Source: Spirochaetes bacterium GWB1_60_80 (GTDB lineage Bacteria; Spirochaetota; Spirochaetia; Treponematales; UBA12059). Taken from it: DNA of 57,942 bases. Shown here piece after piece: positions 9,120-16,550 of this stretch. Where the stretch lies: contig MIAR01000010.1 of the NCBI GenBank assembly GCA_001829185.1, positions 1 through 57,942 of the forward strand, read 5' to 3'. Both the position numbers and the translations under genes were made by a program. A model generated the notes under the pieces. That model was not told where the DNA came from. It ran no database searches and saw nothing but the letters and a program-made list of their open reading frames with translations. Position 1 is the first letter of the stretch. Every line of letters starts with the position of its first letter.

Positions 9120-10888
9120 GCCAGTTCCTTCCGGGTGGCGCCGGCTTTGTCGTTGGCAAAGCGGCCCAGGACGCCCTGCAGTTCCTCGACCAAGCGCTGC
9201 AGCTTGCCGGTCTCGTTGCCCGAGTCGCGGGTGCTGGCCATGATCTGCTCGGCGCCTTCCGAGATCTGCTTGAGGGTGGCGAATATCTGGTCGAAGGCTT
9301 GGGTCTGCTCGATCAGGATGCCGCTGATGTCGCGGGCGCTGCCGGCGGTGCTTTCGGCCGAGCTGCGCACCTGCATGAAAATCTGGTTGAGGTCGCGTGA
9401 CAGGTTCATGCCTTCGTCGATTTTGGCGGTGCCTTCCTCCGAGGTGGCTTGCAGCCGTTCTGAACTCTGCTGGATCTGGGAGACGCGTCCCTTGATGCCA
9501 GCCAGCGACTCGACCGTGCCCTTGGCCAGGCGGCGAATTTCCTCGGCCACGATGCGGAAGCTGGCGCCGGCCGCGCCGGCTGAGGAGGCCTCCAGCTCGG
9601 CGTTGAAGGCGATGATGCGTGTCTGGTTTGCGATGCTGTTGATAATTTCGATGATCTCGCCGATGGAGGCGATCTCCTCAGTCAGGTCGTTGATCTCGCT
9701 CAGGGTCTGCTGGTTGGCCGCCCGAATCTCGGACATTTTCTGGATGGTGTCCTGGACTTTGCCGAAACCCTCATCGACCGAATTCTGGCTTTCGGCGGCA
9801 TGGCTGGCCAGGGCGTGCGACTGCTCCTGTATCTGGCGGCTGATTTGGCTGGAGTCCTGCATGGTGCTGACAATCTCCTTGACGGCCGAGGCCTGCTGGG
9901 TGGTGGCGGCCACGGTCTGGCGGTTCTGCGAGGAGAAGCCCATCACCGCGCCGGCCAAGCCTTCGGCGGTGGCGCCTAGCTGGTCGAGCACCAACCGGAA
10001 CAGGTCGAAGGCTTGATTGATCTGGGCGGCCGTCAGGCTGTTGTCGTCGCGCAGGTCGGTCGGGATGTGCTTGGCGGTGTCGCCGCGCTCCACCATGTCG
10101 CGCAGAGCCTGCCGGATGACCTGGAGGCGCTGCTTGCTGAAGTAGCGGGTGTAGATGAGGATGGCCGGGATGGTGACCAGGTTGAAGGCTAGCGCCAGTA
10201 GGATACGGGCGGTGAAGAAGCGGAGGTCGGCGTGGCCCTGGCGGATAACGAGGGTCAGCAGCATAATGCCGCCGGAGGTGAGCAGGCTGGGCAAGGCCAG
10301 AGGGATGATGCTGACCAACCAGCGCAGTTGGCGGCTGCTAGTCCGGCCGGTATCCTCGGTCGCAGCCTTGAGGTGGCCATCGGCCACCAATTGCCTGGCT
10401 AGCCCGGTGGTGGCGGCGTGCAGGTAGTAGTAGATGACCAGGCCGGTCAGGAAGCTGGCGTACATGGCGTAAATCCAGACGGCCAACAAGTGGATGCCGC
10501 TGTCGAAGTAAGTGCTGACCAGGAGAATGCCCGCTCCGGCGCACAACAGCATGCGGACGAAGACCAGCCCGGCCTGCAACAGGGGTAGGCCCGTGATGGC
10601 GCGGTACAAGGCGCCGGCCAATCCCTCGTCGCCCGGCTTGTCCTGCCAGCGGCGGATATGCCCGGCCAGTCGGTAACCGATGAGTCCGTTGAGCGGCAGG
10701 GCCAGGAAAATCTGGTTGACGACTATCACGATGGCCAGGCGGGACAGGAAAAGCCCCAGCGGCACGGTGCCGAAATCGATCAGGGAGCCGCCATAGATGG
10801 TAGCCAGTGGCGCGCCGATCAGGTTGGCGAACAGCTCGGTCATGTAGAAACGGCCGGTCAAGCTGCCGGCCATTCTGGGATTTTTCAT
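9116..10888 (-). CDS. Polytopic methyl-accepting chemotaxis protein
   Basis: A 590-residue chemoreceptor with about six hydrophobic helices in the first 270 residues and no periplasmic sensor domain of note. It then has a short HAMP-like linker and an MCP signalling domain. The tip is NSIANQTRIIAFNAELEASSAG, followed by VAEEIRRLAK. With so little outside the membrane, it may sense membrane or energy state rather than a soluble ligand (inference). The ATG at 10888 (MKNPRM) has GAGGT upstream; longer in-frame extensions run into the divergent promoter region and are rejected. It is the first gene of the minus-strand MCP-MCP-aroK operon and divergent from the third receptor. Confidence 0.9.
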   Translation of the reverse strand: MKNPRMAGSLTGRFYMTELFANLIGAPLATIYGGSLIDFGTVPLGLFLSRLAIVIVVNQIFLALPLNGLIGYRLAGHIRRWQDKPGDEGLAGALYRAITGLPLLQAGLVFVRMLLCAGAGILLVSTYFDSGIHLLAVWIYAMYASFLTGLVIYYYLHAATTGLARQLVADGHLKAATEDTGRTSSRQLRWLVSIIPLALPSLLTSGGIMLLTLVIRQGHADLRFFTARILLALAFNLVTIPAILIYTRYFSKQRLQVIRQALRDMVERGDTAKHIPTDLRDDNSLTAAQINQAFDLFRLVLDQLGATAEGLAGAVMGFSSQNRQTVAATTQQASAVKEIVSTMQDSSQISRQIQEQSHALASHAAESQNSVDEGFGKVQDTIQKMSEIRAANQQTLSEINDLTEEIASIGEIIEIINSIANQTRIIAFNAELEASSAGAAGASFRIVAEEIRRLAKGTVESLAGIKGRVSQIQQSSERLQATSEEGTAKIDEGMNLSRDLNQIFMQVRSSAESTAGSARDISGILIEQTQAFDQIFATLKQISEGAEQIMASTRDSGNETGKLQRLVEELQGVLGRFANDKAGATRKELA

Positions 10889-10903
10889 GTCTACCTCGTC
10901 GGC

Positions 10904-10935
10904 TATATAGTCAGGGATTGCCGCCGCTCTGTCAA
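10904..10935 (-). promoter_or_regulatory. Candidate promoter for minus-strand MCP operon
   Basis: On the minus strand there is a perfect TTGACA (plus coordinates 10930-10935) and a TATATA at 10904-10909, separated by 20 bases. The spacing is longer than the usual 17, so the -10 assignment is uncertain. It lies just upstream of the RBS for the receptor starting at 10888. Confidence 0.4.
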
Positions 10936-11014
10936 GCCTTTTCGCGACCCGTTGCCGGCGCCAGCCGAACCACTGCCGGCGCGGGGTTGCGGCCGCCTTT
11001 TTTGGCGAAGAACC

Positions 11015-11043
11015 GTGACAGCCGCCCAAGTATATTGTACAAT
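11015..11043 (+). promoter_or_regulatory. Sigma70-type promoter of the chemosensory operon
   Basis: GTGACA at 11015-11020 and TACAAT at 11038-11043 each match the sigma70 consensus at 5 of 6 positions, with an ideal 17-base spacer. The predicted start near 11050 gives a very short leader carrying GGGAGG before the ATG at 11063. No other strong promoter was seen before the SppA-like gene, so this probably drives the whole 11-23 kb cluster. Confidence 0.65.
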
Positions 11044-11062
11044 GCTGGCAGCGGGAGGAAAA

Positions 11063-12829
11063 ATGCAGCAACCTGATTTTACCCAGTTGAAAAAAAAGGT
11101 GGTCGTCAAGATTGCCATCTCATCCTTCGTCATCCAGTTTCTGGCGCTGTACTCCAGCGAAATCTTTAACGGGTTGTACAATGTGCAGCTGAATGCCCTG
11201 GGTCTTAGCCTGGTGGAGCGCTTGCCCCATTTCTTCAAGCCGACCATTATGGGAGTCTTTCTGGCGGCCTACCTGTTTCAGCTGACCGTGATGTTTGTCA
11301 CCCTGCGGCCGATGTTTCAGTACCTGCAAACCGGCGAACGTTACGGCCAGGCCCGGGTGGCGGCCATCAAGCTGCCTTGGCGGCTGATGCTTATCCAGTC
11401 GGGTTCCTGGATTCTCGGCGTCACGGCCTATTATATACTGATGCAGTGGCAACCGGAGAGCGGCTTGCCGTACCCCATCAGCCTGTCGCTCAAGCTGGCC
11501 GTCGGCTTTGTCGGTACCATGTACAATTGTATCGTGGCCAATATCCACCTCCTGCCCATCAAGCGCGCCATGCGCATCGTCGACATTCGCCCTGGCGAGT
11601 ATGACCGGTTTACGCGGAACAAGAACCTGCTGGTGGTCTTCGCCTCCGCCTTGCTGATCGGCACGCACTTCATTTATTTCGGCTGGTTTGTCATTAGTTC
11701 GGCTGGCGCGAGCCTGACCATGCTGCCGGGGCTTATCGCCTGGATCGCCTACTTCATGCTGGTCTCACTGGGGCTGATGTTTATATCACGCTACGAGTAT
11801 CACCAGCAGTTGGCCTTCCTCAAACAGCATATCAGCCGCCTGCTGGACGCCTCGGTCAATACCCGCGAGGATAAGGTGCAGCTGCTGTACTTTGACGAGG
11901 TTGGCGAGTTTGCCGCGCTGTTCAATCGCTTTATGGATAAATTCCACGGTCTTTTGACCGGCATGACTGGCTCGGCGCTGCTGCTGTCCAACTCGGTGCA
12001 AGACCTGTCCACCACTACCAAAGAAGTTACTTCCACCTCCAATATGCAGGCCGCCGCCGTCAAGGAAGTGGTCTCCACGATGGAGGATTCCAACCAGATT
12101 ACCCAATCCATCGGCCGCACCATCACCGAGGTGACGCGCATCGCCATCAAGACCAAGGAGCATGTCGAGGATGGCACTGGTCTGGTGCAGGACACCAGCC
12201 AGAAAATGTCCGAGATCCGCAAGAAGAATACCGACACCATTTCCGGCATCCGTCTCCTGACCGACAAGATCCGGGCCATCTGGGATATCGTCGACATCAT
12301 CAACACCATCGTGGAACAGACTAGGATCATCGCCTTCAACGCCGCGCTAGAGGCTTCCACGGCTGGCGAGGCGGGCCGGAACTTCCAGATCGTGGCCGGC
12401 GAGATTAAGCGGCTGGCCGATTCCACCAGCCAGTCGACGGCCGAGATACAAGCCCGCATCACCGAGATCCAGAAGGCCGCCAACAGCCTGATCATCGTCT
12501 CGGAGGAAGGCACCGAGCGCATTCGCCAGGGGCACGAATTATCGGAGCAGTTGCACGCCGTCTTCTCCAGTATATTGGACTCGGCCGACATCTCGGCCAG
12601 TTCTTCGGAGAACATCGAGTTCTCGATCCGCCAGCAAGCCAGCGCCTTCGAGCAGATACTTGTTACCATGAAGGAAATATCACGCGGTATCGACAATCTG
12701 GTGCTTACCCAACAGCAGACCGCCCAGACCGCCGAGGCGCTGGCCGGCATGGCCGTCTCGCTCAAGGGGCAGGCCGCCCAGTTCGCGGTCGGCGCAGGAG
12801 AGGCGGAGGCCACGCATGAAAAGCACTGA
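11063..12829 (+). CDS. Polytopic methyl-accepting chemotaxis protein, first gene of che operon
   Basis: A 588-residue receptor. Six hydrophobic helices lie in residues about 15-240, followed by an MCP coiled coil with tip NTIVEQTRIIAFNAALEASTAG and VAGEIKRLAD. As in the divergent receptor, extramembrane loops are short. The two proteins have the same architecture and similar signalling domains, suggesting an old duplication. The ATG at 11063 follows GGGAGGAAAA; the longer in-frame extension lies upstream of the promoter and is rejected. The 3' end overlaps cheW by 14 bases, so the two are probably translationally coupled and this receptor is the dedicated input to the operon. Confidence 0.9.
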   Translation: MQQPDFTQLKKKVVVKIAISSFVIQFLALYSSEIFNGLYNVQLNALGLSLVERLPHFFKPTIMGVFLAAYLFQLTVMFVTLRPMFQYLQTGERYGQARVAAIKLPWRLMLIQSGSWILGVTAYYILMQWQPESGLPYPISLSLKLAVGFVGTMYNCIVANIHLLPIKRAMRIVDIRPGEYDRFTRNKNLLVVFASALLIGTHFIYFGWFVISSAGASLTMLPGLIAWIAYFMLVSLGLMFISRYEYHQQLAFLKQHISRLLDASVNTREDKVQLLYFDEVGEFAALFNRFMDKFHGLLTGMTGSALLLSNSVQDLSTTTKEVTSTSNMQAAAVKEVVSTMEDSNQITQSIGRTITEVTRIAIKTKEHVEDGTGLVQDTSQKMSEIRKKNTDTISGIRLLTDKIRAIWDIVDIINTIVEQTRIIAFNAALEASTAGEAGRNFQIVAGEIKRLADSTSQSTAEIQARITEIQKAANSLIIVSEEGTERIRQGHELSEQLHAVFSSILDSADISASSSENIEFSIRQQASAFEQILVTMKEISRGIDNLVLTQQQTAQTAEALAGMAVSLKGQAAQFAVGAGEAEATHEKH

Positions 12830-13313
12830 AATCATCGATGCCCTGGAGGCTGTAGACGATGACGGCGATCTCGGCCAGACGCAGGCGGCGGCGACTAGCC
12901 GGCTGTTCGTGTTCTCGGTAGGAGAACTGCTGTTTGCCTTGCCGCCGGAAGTGATCCGGGAAATTGTGGCCGGCCTGGAGGTCTACCCGCTGCCGGCTTG
13001 CCCGCCCTATGTGCCGGGTCTCATCAACAGCCACGGCGAGCCGCACACTGTCTTCGACCTGCGCGTGCTTTTCGAGAACGAGCGCCAGGCCGTCGATAAA
13101 TTCCTGGTGCTCAAACTCGACGATGATAGCGTCGCCTTTGGCTGTAGCGACGTCAACGAGATAGTCGAGGTCAAGCTTTCGGAGATATCCACCTTCGCCG
13201 ATACCGAGGCGGAAGGACGCTTTTGCTCGGCCCTGTTTCAGTTGGACGGCCGGCAGGTGATGATCCTGTCGGTTAGCCATGTTCTGGCGCAGCTGGAGCA
13301 TGACCTTGGCTGA
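12816..13313 (+). CDS. cheW: Chemotaxis coupling protein CheW
   Basis: A 165-residue CheW-domain adaptor linking receptors to CheA. Residues about 28-160 carry the two-lobed beta-barrel pattern: LFVFSVGELLFALPPEVIREI, then PYVPGLINSHGEPHTVFDLRVLF, then a short C-terminal lobe. The first 25 residues are a polar extension. The start lies 14 bases inside the receptor gene, and the 3' end overlaps the next gene by 14 bases, giving tight coupling on both sides. Confidence 0.92.
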   Translation: MKSTEIIDALEAVDDDGDLGQTQAAATSRLFVFSVGELLFALPPEVIREIVAGLEVYPLPACPPYVPGLINSHGEPHTVFDLRVLFENERQAVDKFLVLKLDDDSVAFGCSDVNEIVEVKLSEISTFADTEAEGRFCSALFQLDGRQVMILSVSHVLAQLEHDLG

Positions 13314-13875
13314 GAAGGTTGAAGTATTCAGCTTCGCATACCGCGATTTTGAGGTGCTGATCAACGCCGCTGATTACTTCGCGCTGGTGCCCGGCGCGGA
13401 ATGCAGCCTGGATGACGGGCGCAGCTTGGCTGACGCGGCGGAGACTGGCTTGCCGGCGCTGGACTGGCTGACGGCGAAGGGCCAACGCTACCAGGCTTGC
13501 CTTTTGGAGCCACTGGCAGCCAGACTGGCGGCACCAACGGCCAGACTGGCTGCGCCAACAGCCGAGCGGTCGGATCCCTCAGGCGCCCAGCCTGACGCCA
13601 CTGCCAATGGCAATGGCGGTGGCGGTGAGGCAATAATAACCTGCGCTTTCTTGATGCGCCTGGAGGGGGGGCGATCGTTAGCCGTCGTCGCCACGCGCGG
13701 TTTTGAGCTCAAGGAATATGATTTGGCGGATTTTCGGCTGGTTCCCCGATCGCTGCGCGCGCGGTTGGGGACACTCGGGCTGCTCTGCCTGCGATTTGAG
13801 ACGGACGGACGCCTGCAGTTGATGCTGTATCCGCCGTCTTCGCGGTTTTGCCCAGCGGGCGGGGAGCTGAAATGA
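13300..13875 (+). CDS. Unknown protein between cheW and cheB, possibly CheW-like
   Basis: A 191-residue protein I do not recognise by family. Residues about 5-30 are strand-rich (VEVFSFAYRDFEVLINAAD). Residues about 75-110 are an Ala/Pro/Gly-rich linker containing an imperfect repeat. The rest is strand-rich again (RSLAVVATRGFELKEYD ... GLLCLRFETDGRLQLML), resembling the second lobe of CheW. It lies where some chemosensory operons encode a second CheW. It overlaps cheW by 14 bases, and its stop overlaps the cheB start. A divergent CheW-like adaptor is my inference. The ATG at 13300 is chosen; an in-frame ATG at 13279 would lengthen the overlap. Confidence 0.7.
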   Translation: MTLAEKVEVFSFAYRDFEVLINAADYFALVPGAECSLDDGRSLADAAETGLPALDWLTAKGQRYQACLLEPLAARLAAPTARLAAPTAERSDPSGAQPDATANGNGGGGEAIITCAFLMRLEGGRSLAVVATRGFELKEYDLADFRLVPRSLRARLGTLGLLCLRFETDGRLQLMLYPPSSRFCPAGGELK

Positions 13876-15053
13876 TGAAGGTCTTCATCGCGGATGATTC
13901 CATCCTGATCAGGAACGTGGTTAAGGAAATTCTAGGCACTGATGGCGGCATCGCGGTAATCGGCGAGGCCGCCAATGGCGAGTTGGCCGTATCCAAGGTA
14001 TTGGAATTAAAGCCCGATATCGTCATTATGGACATGGATATGCCGGTAATGAACGGCCTGGAGGCCACCAGCCGCATTACCCGCCGTTCCAACATTCCAG
14101 TGCTGCTGTTTACCAATAACACTGATCCGGAGCTGCCTTTCCGGGCACTAGAGCGCGGCGCGGCCGAATTCATGCGCAAACCCACCTTTAACGATCTGAA
14201 CCGCCCCGAGTATGTCCGCATGTTTACCGAAACCCTACGAACCATTGCCGGCCGCTACCGGGGAAGAATATTTTACTCACCAGAAAAGGCGGGCGACGAC
14301 TACGATGCCGCGGCCGGAGCATCGGCCTTCCATTCGTTGCCGGAAGCGGCTGCCGCGCCAAGTGCAATGCCTGGGATGGTCCCGGTTGCGGTTCAGTCGC
14401 CAGCCGCAGTCCAATCGGCCAGCGCCGGCCTGGCATCTTCCCTGGCCGAGGCCGGGCGCCAGGCTTGCCTGGCTGATTCCGAGGCGCGGCCCCGGATAAT
14501 CGCGCTGGGAGCCTCAACTGGCGGCCCGCAGGCTGTGGCTCGCTTCCTTAGCCTGCTGGGCGGGCCGGCAGAGCTGCCTCTGGTTATCGTGCAGCATATC
14601 GAGACCGGCTTTGACAAGGGCTACGCCGATTGGCTGTCTCAGGAGAGCGGCCTGACGGTGCGCCTGGCCCGCGCCGGCGAGCGGCCAGTGGCCGGCATAG
14701 TCTACGTAGCCCCGACCGATTTTCATTTGGTGTTCACGGCAGGCGTCTTCGGTTTGGACGATGGCGAAAAATTACTTAACCAAAAGCCGGCGGTTGATGC
14801 CCTGTTTAAGTCGGCGGCCGAACAGTATGGCCGGCACGTACTGGCGGTGCTGCTCACCGGCATGGGCACAGACGGAGCCAACGGCTGCCTGGCCGTCAAG
14901 GCGGCTGGCGGCGTCACCTTGGTACAGGACGAAGCTAGCAGTCTCATTTACGGCATGCCCCGGGCGGCCGTCGAGCGCGGCGCCGCCTGCCATGTCTTGC
15001 CGCTGGATGCCATCGGCCATTATGTGGCCTGTCTCATGGAGCGTTTCCGATGA
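13872..15053 (+). CDS. cheB: Chemotaxis response regulator methylesterase CheB
   Basis: A 393-residue protein-glutamate methylesterase that demethylates receptors. The receiver domain covers residues 1-120 with phospho-Asp at about 54 (VIMDMDMPVMNG). An Ala/Pro-rich linker of about 80 residues follows. The catalytic domain has the Ser in GASTGGP (about residue 215), the His in VQHIE and the Asp in LTGMGTDGANG, giving a complete triad. The preferred ATG at 13872 is six bases after GGGGAG and overlaps the previous stop (ATGATGA). Its own stop overlaps cheR (ATGA). Confidence 0.95.
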   Translation: MMKVFIADDSILIRNVVKEILGTDGGIAVIGEAANGELAVSKVLELKPDIVIMDMDMPVMNGLEATSRITRRSNIPVLLFTNNTDPELPFRALERGAAEFMRKPTFNDLNRPEYVRMFTETLRTIAGRYRGRIFYSPEKAGDDYDAAAGASAFHSLPEAAAAPSAMPGMVPVAVQSPAAVQSASAGLASSLAEAGRQACLADSEARPRIIALGASTGGPQAVARFLSLLGGPAELPLVIVQHIETGFDKGYADWLSQESGLTVRLARAGERPVAGIVYVAPTDFHLVFTAGVFGLDDGEKLLNQKPAVDALFKSAAEQYGRHVLAVLLTGMGTDGANGCLAVKAAGGVTLVQDEASSLIYGMPRAAVERGAACHVLPLDAIGHYVACLMERFR

Positions 15054-16525
15054 CCACGCTGGCGGCCGACGAAAGCCAGGATAGCCTGGAAGATTTAGTG
15101 CTCAGCATCGAGCGGGAGACTGGCCTGTGTTTCCCCGAGGTTCATCACGACACCATTCTCAAGGCGGCGCGTTTGCATTGCCGGCAGCTGGGCTTGGCGC
15201 CGGATTGCTACGCCAGCATCTTGCAGACCGACAGCGAGGAGAAAGCCCGCTTCCTCGACGATATCATGATAGGCGAGACTTATTTTTTCCGCGACGAGAA
15301 GCAGTTCGCAGCCTTGGCCAGCTTTGTGCTGCCGCAGTTGTTCCGCGAAGTTTTACGGCTGCGGATCTGGTCCGTAACCTGTGCCACCGGCGAAGAAGCC
15401 CTGTCGCTGCTGGCCTTGCTGGAGGAAGTCAAGGCGACGCTGGGCAGCGCCGGCAGCTGGACCCTTCTGGCCAGCGACATTAATCGCAATGCCCTGGAGG
15501 CGCTGCGGCGCGGCGTCTATTCGCTGTCATCGTTCCGAACCGATGGCCGACGCTGGCACGATTTACTGCGACGCCTGGGCGAACGACAAGAAGGCGTCTG
15601 GGTACTTCGTCCAGGCGTGCTGGACCAAGTGACCATTCAGCATGTCAACGTCTTATCCGGCCAACTGCCGGCGGCCGCCTCCATGGACCTGATCTTCTTC
15701 CGCAATACGCTGGTATACATGAAGCAGGAGCAAAAGGACTGCATTGTCGGCCGGCTGGTTGGCACGTTGCGGCCGGGCGGTTTTCTGTTTCTGGCCTCGC
15801 CCGAGGTGCCTACGGTGCGCCATGCCGAACTGGAAGTGTTGGAACGCGACGGCGCTTTCTTTTACCGCAAACGAACGGCCGCCGCTCCGGCCGTCGCCAA
15901 GCCTGCAACCAGCCGTGTCGGTCCCAGGCAGCCGCCGGCTGGAAGCGCGCCCGGGCCAGGCACTGTCGCAGCCAGCGTTCAGCCCGCGAGCCAGTCAGCG
16001 TCCCGCCCGGCGCGCCTCCGCGTACCCGGTACCCGGCAGCTGAGTCAGGCTGAGCTGCGTAGCGCGTTGCAGCTGGCGTCGGAGGGCCAACCGGCCGCGC
16101 CGGCCGGCAGCGAGCCTGTCCAAGCCGTTGCCGCCCTGGTAGTCCGGATCGTCGCCGCTATCCAGGAGAACCGTTTCGGCTACGCCCTGCAGCAGCTCGG
16201 GGAATTGGAGAAGGCAGCGGGTGATAATTTCCTCAACCACTACCTGATCGGCCTGGTATTCAAGCACCAGGGGCGATTGACCGAGGCTCTGGACCGCTGG
16301 GAGCGTGCCAGGCTGTACGAGTCCGGCTTCTGGCCGGCGACCTTCCAGGCCGGCGCTACCCTGGCGGCCAGCGGCAATGACCGAGGCGCCGACTTGCTCC
16401 GCGAGTGCCTGGCGGCCATCGATGGCCGCCAGCATGGCAGCCGCTATCGTATCTTGCTCGATGGGTTCGATATTTCATATTACCGGCACATGGCGCTGCG
16501 CATGCTGGAGAAGTTCGCGCTTTGA
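15050..16525 (+). CDS. cheR: Chemotaxis methyltransferase CheR with C-terminal TPR-like domain
   Basis: A 491-residue SAM-dependent methyltransferase. The N-terminal alpha domain (about 15-95) ends in MIGETYFFRDEKQF. The SAM-binding motif is SVTCATGEEALSLLALL, with Thr in place of the usual Ser. A FFRNTLVYM motif follows. After an Ala/Pro-rich linker at about 275-345, residues about 360-490 are helical and TPR-like (LNHYLIGLVFKHQGRLTEALDRWERA). Such tails mediate protein contacts in CheR of alternative chemosensory systems such as FrzF. It is coupled to cheB and followed by cheA 25 bases later. Confidence 0.93.
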   Translation: MTTLAADESQDSLEDLVLSIERETGLCFPEVHHDTILKAARLHCRQLGLAPDCYASILQTDSEEKARFLDDIMIGETYFFRDEKQFAALASFVLPQLFREVLRLRIWSVTCATGEEALSLLALLEEVKATLGSAGSWTLLASDINRNALEALRRGVYSLSSFRTDGRRWHDLLRRLGERQEGVWVLRPGVLDQVTIQHVNVLSGQLPAAASMDLIFFRNTLVYMKQEQKDCIVGRLVGTLRPGGFLFLASPEVPTVRHAELEVLERDGAFFYRKRTAAAPAVAKPATSRVGPRQPPAGSAPGPGTVAASVQPASQSASRPARLRVPGTRQLSQAELRSALQLASEGQPAAPAGSEPVQAVAALVVRIVAAIQENRFGYALQQLGELEKAAGDNFLNHYLIGLVFKHQGRLTEALDRWERARLYESGFWPATFQAGATLAASGNDRGADLLRECLAAIDGRQHGSRYRILLDGFDISYYRHMALRMLEKFAL

Positions 16526-16550
16526 CCTGCTCCGAAAGGATGGATGTATA

